Shown: positions 1-12,489 of the stretch, piece by piece
Position numbering within the stretch: the stretch's first letter is position 1
How the letters are laid out: each line of letters begins with the position of its first letter
Position numbers and translations under genes: made by a program
The notes under the pieces: generated by a model
The model's database searches: none
What the model saw: only the letters and a program-made list of their open reading frames with translations
Told to the model about the DNA's origin: nothing
NCBI GenBank assembly: GCA_015039465.1
Contig: MU130542.1
Coordinates: 105,149 to 169,148, forward strand
Reading direction: 5' to 3'
From: Phlegmacium glaucopus
Lineage: Eukaryota; Basidiomycota; Agaricomycetes; Agaricales; Cortinariaceae
DNA: 64,000 bases

Positions 1-661
1 TCGAAAGTGCAGCTTCTCTTCCGACAGATGGCATTTTTCTTCTGGGATGCATTCACGCACAGCGCTCGTGGGTGTTCCTTTTATTTTTTATGCATTTGGC
101 TCCAATGTAAAGCTGCCAGGTCCACCCCCAACAACCCGTGCCCATCTCCCAGACGTCGCTACTTTTGAAGGGGTCCTTGACCTCTTTTCTTTCTGCAATA
201 TCCTTGAACTGTCCAACGTCACTCATCCAGGTAGCTACGGCCTTCCTGGTCTGGGGGTCTCCGAAAGATTGGAGATGATTCGGGGCCACGCAGCTTCTCG
301 GGCCATAGTTGAATGGGTCATCACCCACTATGAATTCGCCCAGAGCAAAGATCTTGGAAAATTTTACTACGACTACCTGGCCTATCAAACGCGATCTCTG
401 GTTAATTCCAAGCGCTTCGCTGAAAAGAATGGAATTTTCAGCTCCAATGGAACTCCCATTGCTACCAACCTGGAAAAGCTGATCGGAAAGAGCTTTGAGC
501 CTACTCATCCATTTTGGGACAGCTGGAACAAGTACTGCGACGAGGAGCAGTTGGATTTTGCATGGCCTTCGTCTGCCGAACGTCCCACGATCAGACTCCG
601 GGACCTGCCTCTAGCCAGTAAGCTTCGACTCCTAAACCCTGCTGTCTATCCAGCTACCTGA
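1..661 (+). CDS. C-terminal part of a JmjC-like repeat-family protein, cut by the window edge
   Basis: The frame is open from base 1. A 52-base GT-AG intron at 68-119 joins it in phase to an exon running to the TGA at 659-661. The translated end is clearly paralogous to the last exon of the gene ending at 5465: both share a TFEG(V/I)L motif, then LSN, HP, Y and ERL at matching spacing. That second gene carries a JmjC-like core upstream, so this is read as the C-terminal helical tail of a tandem relative whose catalytic part lies left of the window. Substrate and function are unknown. The ATG at 47 lies in the other frame of the upstream exon and is unlikely to be the start. Confidence 0.6.
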   Translation, partial: RKCSFSSDRWHFSSGMHSRTALVGVPFIFYAFGSNVKLPGPPPTTRAHLPDVATFEGVLDLFSFCNILELSNVTHPGSYGLPGLGVSERLEMIRGHAASRAIVEWVITHYEFAQSKDLGKFYYDYLAYQTRSLVNSKRFAEKNGIFSSNGTPIATNLEKLIGKSFEPTHPFWDSWNKYCDEEQLDFAWPSSAERPTIRLRDLPLASKLRLLNPAVYPAT

Positions 662-1969
662 TGCCTTTGACAGTCGAGAATAGCATGGTATGTCAGGGGA
701 TGACCTTGGATGATCTGGAGTGGGAGAAAAATTCTATAGCAAGCTCATGAATCACGATAGCCAGTTGCTATAACTTTGAGTGTAAATATCGTGCAGATGT
801 TTATAATGGGTTGTCTAAAAAATTTTGAAAGTTGGTGATGTTGCCTTCAGCAGAGCTTATGGGCTGTACATCTGAGAAAGGATTAGGTAAACCAGCGCCT
901 CTGACGTCAGCGTACGATTGGACACGTGGTATACATGATTATGTAATGTACTCAGGCAAAAAAAAGGAAGATTGTGCCATTCCATTTACGGTTTTTGGAA
1001 CACACGCATGTCCTCCAAGTTTGCAAGGTCAAGCTCGAAGATTTTAGCAGAAATATCCTGGAATACGGATGTTGTCATCGGGGGTGCGCACTTGGAGGAT
1101 CAGGATTTAACGGTGCATGTATGAATAGTCTCACTGCTGCCACTAGTGGTGATGTCGCCTTTGTAGAAATTTGAAGAGAGGCTGATCGAAGCAGAAAACG
1201 AACTAGCAGGCACATCCAGAGACGTCGTTGCTGCACAGAGGGTGATGAAAATTCGACCGACAGATGGGCAGTCTATGGCGCCTATCGCCGACATTGATGT
1301 CGCCAAGGCAGTCACTCGCGTCCTGGGGTATAGAATCTTGGACGTCTGCCACTGGGCAAAACTGCACCATTCTACGCCGGCAGGATCTCGGAGCATACCC
1401 CCAAGTCAAGCGAGGGTGCAAAAGCTGAAAGCGGTGGTGAGCCTCTCTTGCAACCTCTAGATCATTCAGCATAATTCAACGCGACAGGATCTCCCAAAAA
1501 TGGCTGACTGGCCATCTGTGGTGGCATCTGCATCAACTTTACTTGGTTCCATCGCATCTCCTAACCCAGCCATCGAAATTATTGAAAACCCTACAGTCTC
1601 TATTTTCCACTCGATATTGAACCACGAAAAATCGAAGAGATACCATAAGCTTCTGCTCAATTTCGACCTTGCAGCCCTCCATCTCAGCATTCATTACGAC
1701 GTTTGTTCCTGTTTTTTTTTTTTTTTTTTCAGCGCCTGACGACCAACCCTTGTAGGGCTCCTATGATCTGACAGGTACACTTTTAGAAGAGGCCAAAAAT
1801 CGGTAACTTTCTCGCCACCTTTAAAACCCGAGCTTTTGATGCTGACAATGGGCTGCCAGACTTCACATAAAGGCCTTGAATTCCGTCCGGTTCCCATTGA
1901 ACTTGGCTCTCGCAGTCTCTCCATTAGTCCTTCTGCTTGACCGAAACCTGTGGCAGTCAAAAGCCAGCT
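662..1969. other. Intergenic stretch without a supported gene
   Basis: Only short overlapping frames on both strands are present, none with recognisable motifs. A run of 18 T lies near 1713. Part of it may hold the promoter, or unrecognised 5' exons, of the JmjC-like gene that follows. Confidence 0.5.
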
Positions 1970-4900
1970 ATGGGCTTCTCCTGGAGGTACGTATTTACCT
2001 CGTACTCTATGTGCTTTCTAAACTTAAAGGTTCAAGCTTCTTCAAGTGTTCGCGGGTGGGAAGCCCCCAATTCTCCTCCAAGCTGAACATGAGCTATGGA
2101 AAGCGGTTGTTGACATTGCCAGAGGGCGCATGCACACGCTGCCTCGCGTACAAAACACATTGCAAACCATCCTTGGACTCCTCGAGCAATCCGTCGCCAG
2201 CACTTGTCCTGCATGGTTTTCAGGTATGCTGTCCTTCCCTCTGTGCACGCCCTTTTCATATCCCCTGTTTGTATCCCCAGGTCAAATCTACGGTGAGGAG
2301 CCCCCAACGCTGCTTTAACTGCCCTAATCTATTTTTGAAAATAGCTCCTGCCCTCCCTCCAAACCCCCCTACAGCTGCAGACCCCCAGAGTGGTCACACG
2401 TCCAGCTCCCCTACTTCTCCTCAGCAAGATCCAGCCGTAGAGCTCCCACTGGATTTTTCTATGATCACCGATCCACCCATCAACTCATCAAGGTCTTCCT
2501 CACACCCGTGCCCAACGGAAGAAGAAGGAGGAGGAGACAAAGGGGAAGGCGGCGGGAAGGGCGGCTGTGATGCAGGCCAACCTGGTGGGAGCGAAAAGGG
2601 AGTCGACAACGACCATGACATGGGCGAGCCACCTACACCGTTGCCCCTGGTCTTCTGCGCAGGAGACAAAGGCGACAAAGGCGACGCAGGTGACGGTGGC
2701 GATGCAAGCAATGGCAGGCCTAGACGCGGCGAAAAAGAGCTCGACGACGCTTACGATGCAAGCAGCGACGGCGACGATGTCATGAGCCAGTCACCTCCAC
2801 CCCCTCCCTTGGTTGTCTACACAAGTGATGGAAGTGTCCGAGGAAATCCAGGCGATACAGGTGATGACCAGCCTGGGGTAAGGGAAGAAGAGCTCGAGAA
2901 TGTTGACGGCGGTAGCAACGGTGACATGGACCATGCACCTCAATCCAAGTACCTGGTACCCTACAGAGGGAGCGAAGAAGACGAAGAAGACGAAGAAGAC
3001 GAAGAAGACGGAGAAGGCGGAGAAGGCGGAGAAGGTGGAGAAGACGGAGAAGGCGGAGAAGACGGAGAAGACGGAGAAGACGAAGAGGACGAAGAAGGCG
3101 AAGCAGACGAAGGAGGGGGGAGCTTGAAGGAAAAGAACCAGGACTACGGCCATGCGGGCGATAGCAGTCCTAGGGGAAGTGAGAAAGAACCCGACAACAC
3201 TGACGACAATAGCAGCGACAACAGCGGCGACGGTGACGAAGACGGCCAATCGCCGCCACCTTTGCAGAGGGCCAGGTACAAGGGAAAGAAGCCACGCCGC
3301 TCTGAACCTGTGGTTTCCAGAAGAGCCAGGCAGCCAAGTAGAAAAAAGCCAAAACAAATGCATCAGAGGCAAAGTGCCCGCTCGAAACCTAGGGCTGACT
3401 CTCCCCCTCGTTCCTCCACCCTGAACGTTGCATATGCAAGGCCACATTACGTGAGGCCGGACGTGGTAGTGCGGGTCGTGCCACACCAACCTCCGGTGAG
3501 TCAATCGCCCTTGGAGTTCTCTAACTTATACCAAGGCGAATTTTAGCCTCATTCGATTGATGCACTGCCTCGACTCGCTTTGCCCCAAGGATTCCTGGTA
3601 TCTCGTAATTTTATCTCTGCTATCCAACCCATGTCAACTGGCTTTTTTTCCCACCTTAGAAAGCCCACCCCTCTCACGAGCTTGAGCTATCTGGACCTTT
3701 CGAGCAGAAGACAAAATATCTACCCAGCTTCCATGTACGTTCCCTTTTTATTTTACCCTGATAACCTCACAGAAGAGGCCATATCAAGAACCAAGCTCAA
3801 CTCGATGCTCTTTATGAAATATCCGCGTCAAGATCACGCTCCACTCTCATTTGCTTTGCCCACCACAGCCAATTTAATCCCCTTCTAGATTTCTGCTCCA
3901 CAATGCACCTTGTCCTTACCAACTGCCCTTTCCCCACGGCGCTATTTGATCCGTGCACGCTAGACGAGATCTTTGGGTCTACCGCACTCCCTCTCATCGG
4001 TCAGTTTTATTTATATATTTACAAAATGCATGGCGTTTACGGGCGCTACCCAACATTAGATGGCACGCGAGACCCCGCCGACGCCCGTGGAAATCTTGGA
4101 CAGGGGACTATTCAAATGCTCTTGCAAAGTAGCCCCAACCCTCTTGCCACAAAGCGGATCCCAAGGCCTATACCTGATTGTCGCCCTCCGCCGTCCCTCT
4201 CGATTGACCGCAAGGCATGGGACAGCACCATCCGAAAATCATACGCCCCAAAGGCGGCCACATTTCCCCAGCGATACACTAGTTGGGCATTTGCATCCAC
4301 CCGGCATTTTTTCGGAGACTGGACCATGGATGGCCAGGGTTTCACGACATATCTGAATGTAACTACAGGGAGTGTCTGGGTAGTTGTTGCACGACCCAAG
4401 GTGCCAGCTCCGTTGGTAACTTCTTTCGATCCAGTTGGTTCCAACTCGACTTTGTGGGAGTTTGAAGGGGTTTTACTGCAGGCTGGATCTCAAATGTTCT
4501 ATCTTTTCCTTTTATTTTTCCTCCAAACACAACAGCTGAATTGTCGCTCATCAGGATTATTCAACCTGAAACACCCTACAGATTCCTAACTTTGGACCAC
4601 TTGATCATTAAAGGAGGGGGATTCTATCACATGTCGACCATAATGCAATCATGCATTGGTGCTATGAAAAGTTTTGTCTATGGAACCTCCCTCTGCGATC
4701 CAGGTCATTTCCAAGCATCACGGACTATGCTGGGGCGAATTTTAATGCACCTCTTCCAAGAAATATATGAAGGAAAAATCTTGGACCAAGTTGGTGAGTT
4801 ATAGCCAGAATTCTATAGGCCCAAGCTTTAATCTCCTGCACCTCACAGCCATGCCTCCCCATCCTCATTCGTCCCTCCTTGAAACGTTTGAAGGTATTCT

Positions 4901-5465
4901 TTCCATATTGACCCTGGGCAACTATGCCCAATTGTCCAACTGTCTTCATCCTGACACATACAGCAATGATGGGGTAGATCCTGTTGAGCGCCTTTTCCTG
5001 ATTCACGTCAGGAAAAAATCAAAAAAGCTCATCTCATACCTCAACTCCAGCCTGGAGATCATTTCCCCCTGTAATGAAGCCCTCACCCTCCTCCACCTGT
5101 CCCAATCCTATCAACTCCAACAAGCTTACGCCCTTGAGGCCTGCTTCAAGCAGGCTGTTTCATCTGGGCTAAAGTCGCCCATCGCTGGCCTCACAGAGAT
5201 GTCCCTCCATGCGCAATTAAAGGCGTCTCTTGGAGATGACTTCTCCAAAAACCCTACCCCCCAACAAGACACTGAGCCCAGCTTCTATTGGGGTGAGTTG
5301 GACTACAGGGTCCGGCGCTATGCACAGGGTTTACCCTCTGACTACGGTGAGCCAGCATTTTACCTGTATGAATTGTTGCTAAGAGGTGGGTTAGAAACAG
5401 AGGAGCAGCTAGGGCCGGAGGATGTTGAATGGATGGAAAGTGGGGAGATGATACATGTGGAATAG
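1970..5465 (+). CDS. JmjC-like domain protein with a long acidic/Gly-rich insert (multi-exon, partly degraded)
   Basis: Proposed exons are 1970-1986, 2030-2223, 2281-2292, 2345-3495, 3547-3597, 3660-3734, about 3773-4495, 4555-4793 and 4849-5465. The first six total exactly 500 codons. Regions in order: a short helical N-terminus, a Pro/Ser-rich stretch, a Glu/Asp/Gly repeat region, a basic linker, a JmjC-like core (GFTTYLNV and VVVARP motifs, then QPETPY and GGGFYHMST after the 59-base intron), and the same C-terminal tail as the gene at 1-661. The usual metal-binding histidines of active JmjC enzymes appear replaced (TPY where TPH is usual, GGGF where GGHF is usual), so activity is doubtful. 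Around 4070-4195 the homologous reading moves to frame +1 and returns, which looks like two compensating indels. The start is the first in-frame ATG; upstream exons may be missed. Confidence 0.55.
2970..3115 (+). repeat. GAAGAAGAC/GGAGAAGGC trinucleotide-type coding repeat
   Basis: Imperfect tandem GAAGAAGAC and GGAGAAGGC units encode an uninterrupted Glu/Asp/Gly tract inside the JmjC-like gene. Flanking Asp/Gly-rich repeats extend this composition over roughly 2520-3240. Confidence 0.85.
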
Positions 5466-5910
5466 ACATGGCAGACCCATTAATTGGTAGCGTAGATATA
5501 ACCCAGCTACTATATATAGCAGGGCAGGGGTATGCAAAGGAAAGGGATATGCAAGCTAGGTATATCTACCACTCCCGGTGACCTCCCAGCCCCAAAAAAT
5601 TACCCAACGATCCCTTATGATGTAGAAACATATCTGCCAATTCAAAATTTTATAAACTTGCATCCGTGATGGATTTTACATATCCCTTTTTCTACTTGTT
5701 CATTTTTTTTGCGACTTCAGATCTGTACGAAAAATCTCAAAAAGTCACCATAATTTCAAAAATTGTTCGATGTTTAAACTCAGTTTACTCTAGGCTAATC
5801 ATGCAGCGAGGCCTTTCAGCCGCTAAGCCGTGCCCTTAGCATTGCATGTCTCACCCTCGCCCGACTCATCTTCGTTATGACGTCTTTAGTCTCACATCTA
5901 GTTTAAATAG

Positions 5911-5967
5911 GCTCACCTGGGTTCAAGGACGGCTTTGTTGGTTGCCGTCCTTGTGCTCCAGGTGAGC
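5911..5967. other. Strong stem-loop
   Basis: GCTCACCTGG...AAGGACGGC pairs with GCCGTCCTT...CCAGGTGAGC around a loop of about 10 bases, giving near-perfect arms with one small internal mismatch loop. A degenerate echo (TGACTGCCACTCTTGTGCTC) follows near 6000. No tRNA cloverleaf can be drawn. Confidence 0.6.
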
Positions 5968-6243
5968 ATACCTTTTTATCTACATCGTGTACCCTTGTTG
6001 ACTGCCACTCTTGTGCTCTAAGTTCTGGTCCATCTCGCACTTTGCTTCTTTAACCCACCCACCGACACCCGTGGTAGCTTTCCTCGCGGGGTTGCCCTTT
6101 TTTCCCTTAGGGTTTTAGGGCATCCCCAGAGGTTTTGATGCACCCACCTCGGTTCTTCTTACTTACTCTCACGTTTTTCCCGCTACTAGTATGTATTTCC
6201 CTTCATGTATTTGTACAGAGCCGTCGCGCGCAATTCCATCACG

Positions 6244-6277
6244 AGGGGTACCTCTGATTTCAGGGTACCCCTTTTTT
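6244..6277 (+). other. Short hairpin followed by a T run
   Basis: AGGGGTACC and GGGTACCCCT form a 9-10 bp stem, directly followed by TTTTTT. It resembles a pol III-type or simple terminator, but no transcript upstream of it can be defined. Confidence 0.35.
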
Positions 6278-6330
6278 CGGCTAACACGAGGCCTCCGTGC
6301 GAGCGAGTGATTAGATGCTTAATGCTCCAC

Positions 6331-6358
6331 CACAGCGAAAGACCACAGAATATGACCG
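6331..6358 (+). repeat. Left terminal inverted repeat of the CACTA element
   Basis: Begins CACAGCGAAAGACCACA; the first 17 bases match the right end perfectly and later positions match with a few differences. Confidence 0.85.
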
Positions 6359-6519
6359 TGGCAAAATATTGGATGATTTGAGATTATCTCACATTACTTT
6401 CAGATTACTCGCGTTCACATTTCTCCTTCGTCGTAATCATGTAGAATCTAGACATATGATATATATTATTTGACTTGATCATTCTCTCACCTCATCCCTG
6501 CCCACCAACACCTTCTACA

Positions 6520-9500
6520 ATGCCCTCAATGTCCTACCACCAATGCAGATGCCTGAAATGCATCAAGAACCCGTCAGGGTATGAGTACCAAACGAAGGAT
6601 GCTATTAGAAAGCACATAAAACACTATGGAGACACGGAATCACAGTGAGTTTGCATTTTGGGTACTATCATGCCCAATTGCCTAGCTTATAAACTACCTA
6701 GGGCTACAAAGAATCCATTTACGGGCCCAGAAGAAGCTCGATCACCCCTTGTCAACCTCGATGTCAACAGGCAGTCACCCATTGCTTCCAATGGCTCATC
6801 TGATCGATCTATGGGTCCCGATATGCCGGCTCATCAACCCCAACCTCCGGCAGAATTTGATGAACAGGACGACTATTACGATGACGAAGGATACTTTATT
6901 GCGGATGAGTGGTGGCTAGGCAACGGGAATGATAGGGGTGATGAGGGTGTTGTGCCAACTGGGGTCGAAAGTGACGATGAGGATGATGGGAGGGTTGTAC
7001 TCAGACAACAAGACATTCCTTCTGTTCCTGCAGGCGAAGCTGCAAGACTAGGTAAGCTGAAAATAAATGTGGCTGTCGATGCTTACCTGTGTAATCTAGG
7101 TGATCATCCGAATCCGCGGCCACTTCTTACCCAAATCCAAATACAACCTCAATTTCGCGATATCCAATGGAGGCAAATTGGTGAAATTCATATACAGACC
7201 CCAGGCTCAGACGTCAATGAGGCGGACAGGCCAGATGTCATTCCACGGGCCTTTTCAGAGGCATCCTGCGTTCGGATCGCCTATTTGCAGGCTGTTATCG
7301 CAAATATCTATTCACATGTATCTGTTTCACGATCCACAGATATCCTCAACGGTACGCTTGATGCCCTACTTGCCGCAGGAGTTCTCCCAGCCCACCCTCG
7401 ACCTGTTCGAACCCTTGAAAGTGCGAAAAGACGTCTTGGAATTGACGCAGACCAATATATAACCCAATACATTATCTGCCCGCAATGCTGGAAACACTAC
7501 ACCCCAAAACAAGTCCACGATCTTGACTCTCCAGCTTGCTTGCTGGAATATTGCGATGGTATATTATTTGAAGAGTCGCTGGGTAGTAAAGGCCGCCGAA
7601 AACGACATCCAATGAAGGTCAATCCATATGCCTCAATCATTGATACTTTACGCCGTTTTTTCATGCGTCCAGGTTTCGCCGAGATGATTCGAGACAGCCG
7701 AGGGCATCAAGGCGGTCATAATGATGATGAAAACTTTGTTATGCAGGATATCTACGACGGAGCTGGCTGGGACCAGTGTTACACAAACACTGTTCGTGAG
7801 GTTGGTAATCTGGGTTCAATCCGTGATGTTTCTCGGACTGGAGGTGAACCTGAGAAGTTAACGAGCCATCGCTATGGCCTTCACCTTACTTTGAACGCTG
7901 ATTGGTGAGCATGTGAACTCTTCATAGTATTTCGAAAATAAGCAGGATTTTTCAGGTTCCAGTTACTTTCCAATCGTCCTCATTCTACCGGCCCTATCTA
8001 CATTACAATCAATGATTTGCCACGGGATCATCGCTTTCTCCAAGTCAATGTGATGTCGCCATGTGTAATGCCTGGGCCCGGAGAACCTAATGCACAACAA
8101 CTTAACCATGTTCTCGAGCCAGCATCGAAAGAGCTCATAATGCTGAAATCTGGTGTGTGGTCGCCGATTCTTCATTTAAAATTAATATGACTTACTACAT
8201 ATCCTTATAGGTGTTGATATGGATATCCACAGTGAAGAGGAACGTCAGACGATATACACCGACTGCATGTTCAATAGCTGCGATACTCCCGCAGCACGTA
8301 AGGTCTCAGGGACGTCTGGTCATTCAGCTGACATCAACCCTTGCCCATATTGTGACTTCGTCCTCGTCGACCTCAATAAATCTCATACCTTCCATGTAGA
8401 TGGTACGTCTCTCTAATGATTTCAAGATGATTTACAATCAATAAATTTGTCTAGCTTGCCACAAGAAGAACGATCGTTTCCTTCTCAAACAGGCTTTTGT
8501 ATCTCGTGATGCCACCACCCCACGTCAGAATCAAATCTTGAAGGATCATGGTGTTCGATGGTCTGTTATGAACATGATACCAAATTGGGAGCCGTCTTCA
8601 AAAACAGCTCTCGATTTTATGCACAATATATTCCTTGGTTTGATTGCCCATTTCTTCACGCTAGTCCTCTTCGCTGCACATATGTTTTCGGGACGTGGTG
8701 GTCTAAATTCTGGCAAGCAAAGATTTGAAACTTTCATCAATGAATTTTGTTGGCCAAGTCATATTACACGACTTCCAAAGAATGTGAGCTTATGCTTTTC
8801 CTTGCTTGCAACTTCACGCCTTCCCAACACAAACTTAGCTGGGTGAAAACCAGTCACTCAAAAAGGCTGACGAATGGCGTCGGTTGTTGACAATCACACC
8901 AGTCCTTCTTTGGTTTGTGTGGCGATCTCAAGATGACACCATCCCCAACTCTGAGCCTCGATTATCTGGTAACGAGAAAATCACTACCACACATTCACGC
9001 AACCCACAAAAACTCTACAATGCAGTACTACTTCTCTGCGCAGGTGTCAGGTTGTTAGCAACGCGGACGATTACACTTCATCAGGCACGGATGGGTCAAG
9101 AATTTCTCGCTCAGTTTAGTCGTGCCCTTTTGGCCCTTGGCGTCCCTCTCGTTATTAATCATCATCTCTCCTTGCATTTCTATGACATGATTCGCCTATT
9201 TGGGCCCATTTATGCATGGTGGCTGTTTGCATTTGAACGGTTCAACGGGATGATGGAGAAGGTCAAGCATAACGGCCATGATGGAGGTCAAATGGAGGTG
9301 ACATTGCTACGAAATTGGGTTCAGACTCAACTAGTATATGAATTACTTCTCGCCCTCCCAGACAATGCTCACGAACGAGAGCGCGCAATGCTTGAACGCA
9401 TCATTGAGTCAGAAGGAAGGAAAAGAGGATCTATGATGACCCAGATTGCCATATTCCGAAGCGAGGTTGATACAGGTATGTCACTTATACTCTAACTGCC

Positions 9501-10270
9501 TGTCATCAAATATTCCATTCATTTACGCAGACAAAGTAAAGCTTCCAAAGAAGATTGGGAAGCTTCCTGTCCACCTTATTCAACGCGATCCGACAGGCCA
9601 AACTTACCGCCTGCTTCTTGAGTACTCCCAAATTCTATGGCCTGACCTCAACCTGGTTGCGCAATTTTCTCCCATTGATGGGTTGTCTTTAATTCCAGGG
9701 AATGTAGCCCGCGAAGTTCCATATATCCGCAAGGATGGAATACGATATGGCTGCACCAGCAATAAACGCACCCAAGCCGATAGTCTGGCTTTCATTTCCC
9801 AATCTGCTGAGTCCGACATTCGCCAGGCTGTTGAGATAATCAACTACTACGTGATTCAAATTCCTAATACCAACAAGCCCCCCCACGTGTGTGCTTTAGT
9901 GCGTCGGATGTTCAGTGATGATCAACTACCCCGTATGCCATGGGATCTGTAGTAAGATTTCATTCTCATGGCGTCAAGGTCCACCAGTAACCATAGCATT
10001 CTTAAAAGTTCTTCGACACTTGGCATTCAAGTCTCCTACGCCAACCGCTTTCATCCTCAGGAAATCATTCCTGTGGACAGGATTAACGCACCGCTTGGAT
10101 TGGCCCAGGTAACATCGTGGGCTGTTCAGGGTGATATTTGGATCATGATTTCATTCGACCATGTATGTATTTTTTTTTCCTCCAAACCACCTTTTATTGA
10201 ACGCGTTTGCACTATTTCTCTATAGACGGGAACAGAACCTGAAGACCTTGATGATTACGATTTTGAATAG
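6520..10270 (+). CDS. Tnp2-type (CACTA) transposase
   Basis: Nine exons: 6520-6644, 6702-7904, 7956-8152, 8211-8402, 8455-8783, 8839-9475, 9531-9948, 9997-10162 and 10226-10270. They total 3,312 bases (1,103 aa plus stop), with every junction GT-AG and in phase. The N-terminus has a Cys/His cluster (CRCLKC, then HIKH) typical of the zinc finger in fungal Tnp2 proteins. The core shows YGLHLTLNADWF, NDLPRDHRFL and MPGPGEP, and later NPCPYC and LDFMHNIFLG, blocks characteristic of the Tnp2 transposase family. The protein should act in the nucleus on the CACAGCG termini, cutting and joining with a 3-bp stagger. The start ATG at 6520 is the first one preceding the zinc cluster. No frameshift or stop interrupts the reading frame. 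Confidence 0.88.
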
Positions 10271-10285
10271 GCTGAGAAAAAGAAG

Positions 10286-12117
10286 TCAGTTGTATATGTC
10301 GTACATGTCGTCCATGTCGTCAGGGCTGACAGCTGTGTGGCCACATGACGACGATGCTACAGGTTGCTTGGATACCACCTTCTCTTTCCCTTTCCCCTTT
10401 TTCACTTTCTCTTTCTTACCACCTACGTCCACCTTTGTTTTCTGTCGCTTTATATCTGCCTTCTCCTCTTTCACCCGTCTCTGTGTTGCCTCAATTTCCT
10501 CTGGGTCTTTATCATCTCCCCAAGCTACTCCACTTGAAGAAATCCTCGATGGCATATCAAATCCCTTGTTCTCCGGTTTTTCTAACCAGTCCGAGGAGAT
10601 CATCCAACGGCGTGCTCGGTTCTCCAGTTTCTTGGCAATAAGTGGTGGAATATCCTTGGGCATACCTACAGCTCGTTTGATATACTTTTGGGGTGGAACA
10701 GGATCAGGGAGTTTGTCGAGTGCTTTATAGAACTGCTCGAGCTGAAAATGGTGGTAATTTTCCTTGTTCTTGCTTGGGGTATACAATACGCACCTCAACT
10801 GACCGATATACAGGTGGACGAGATGTAAACTCAGTCTTTATAACCTGTCCATCCTTGACCGAATCCTCGTCTTCAGACATGAGGGTGTGTACCATCGCAG
10901 CGTCATATTTCTTGTCACGGAGCTCATGTTTTTCATCCAGATTACCCCGTTTGCGTATGCGAACATCTAGTTTCTGTGGGGTGGGTGTCAATGCAACATA
11001 TCTTCTACAAGCAAATAACAACTTACGCCCTTGGCACGTGAATGCTTCACCCCTGCCGAAGGCTCCTTTGGACCTACAATACTTGTTGTTTGGCGCATCC
11101 CTCCATCATCTCCAGCTCCTATTCCCTCTGCCTCTGGGCTGCTGCTAACCACAACAACCACAGGAGCAAGCGCAGCTTGCTGCAATTTCTTCCAATTTTT
11201 TGTTGTCTTGACGAGCTCATTGAACTTCCAGACCACTCTGGTTTGAAGATCTTCGTGAGATATCTCAGCTATAGCAAGCGCAGCCGCTGGTGAGTACTGT
11301 GATCCATTCTTGCGTATCCCCTTCATGATCCACTGAAGGTTTTTCCAGTTGTTTTCATGTGTGTACGTCTTATCCCAATGGAACCTCATCGCCTGCACAT
11401 CAGCCCCAGCTCTTGTGATCACCGGCCATATGTCCTGTTCAGCAGGGTAGGCTGGGATCACCTCACCTGTCAACTTGTTTGGGCATCCCATAGCATCAGA
11501 AAACACCTGCCGAAGGAGCGCCTGGTGTAAATATACCAATAAAGTCAGCAAATCAACATTTAAAAAAGAAAGATACTGACCAAAAAAACATTGCTACTAG
11601 CTGCGGCCAGGCTCTTTTGCAACTTCAGAGTTGTTTCCTCATCGAGGATCATCTCTTTGTTATCGGAATCCTCACTACTGCTATCAACATCCATTTTTTC
11701 TGACCTCTCCTTCGACTGTTGCTGCATTGTCCTGATAAGTTCCCTGATCGCAATTACTTCTTCTCCAAGACGGTTTTTCTCCTTTCTTGCATCGCGCTCA
11801 ATCTTACTGATTGCATTTTTTAGGGTTTCATTTTCTTCTTCAAGTACGGAGACGCGTTCTTTCAAGCCTTGGATCTCTAGTACAGCAGTCGTCCTGTTCA
11901 AGTTTGGTCCTAATTTGGTTCCTGTTGCGCTCATGGTTGCTGGTGGTTGGACAAAAGCTATGCTTCCATATGCAGCACTACGGTTGTGAGTTGAGTTGGA
12001 AGGTGGTTGGCCATGAAGACGAGGGTTGATGATTGGATGCGCAGGGTTACTGGTCTCGTCGGGGAAGACAAAGGTGGTACGCTGGATGGGCTGGGAAGCA
12101 TCGCGCTGTTCATTCAT
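10286..12117 (-). CDS. Second protein of the CACTA element (coiled-coil, uncharacterised)
   Basis: Four exons, read from high to low coordinates: 12117-11581, 11521-11027, 10973-10794 and 10741-10286, joined by GT-AG introns of 59, 53 and 52 bases. The total is 1,668 bases (555 aa) in phase. Visible parts are a Pro/Ser-rich N-terminus, a Leu/Glu-rich coiled coil (VSVLEEENETLKNAISKIER), an acidic DSSSEDSD segment, a Trp-containing central region and a Lys-rich tail. CACTA elements commonly encode an accessory DNA-binding protein beside Tnp2; that role is inferred from position only. It faces the transposase gene tail to tail. Confidence 0.8.
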
Positions 12118-12489
12118 GGCGGTGGTTGTGCACAAACAGGTTTTTTTTCGATCTATGACTGCATGTGTACCCTCCCCCGAGGAAAAATAGCTATATTAGA
12201 TCTATTTGACACAGTAGGGCAGTATTTCGAAGCTACTTGGACTTGCAATCAAAGGAACAAGCCTGAATTCGCAGCCAATTGGGATATCAGGAAGCGTAAT
12301 GGTGGCCCGGGCCCGATCGCGACTGCAATATCATCAAATTGTACCCCGAAATGTGTGAAAAAATGAGGTCAAAATGCATGTATATTCAAAGAGACTTGTA
12401 GAACTTCCTAAAAATTATCTGGTTGTGTAGTTTTAGGTATGTTGTAAGAAAGTCTTCGTGGAATTTGACATTTTGCCCGCATTATATGT

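Noticed and set aside
1876..2343. Plus-strand frame with CTRCLAYKTHC, resembling a fungal Zn-cluster
   Set aside because: It has no ATG at its start, and the alternative frame joined by three GT-AG introns is in phase and continuous with the downstream gene, so the cysteine pattern is probably accidental.
2421..3504. Long open frames on the minus strand opposite the acidic repeat region
   Set aside because: They mirror the low-complexity plus-strand coding repeat (Phe/Val/Ser-rich) and lack any independent motif.
5911..5967. tRNA or tRNA-derived SINE (GGTTCAA resembles a T-loop)
   Set aside because: The sequence folds as one long hairpin; no acceptor stem, anticodon arm or box A/B spacing can be drawn.
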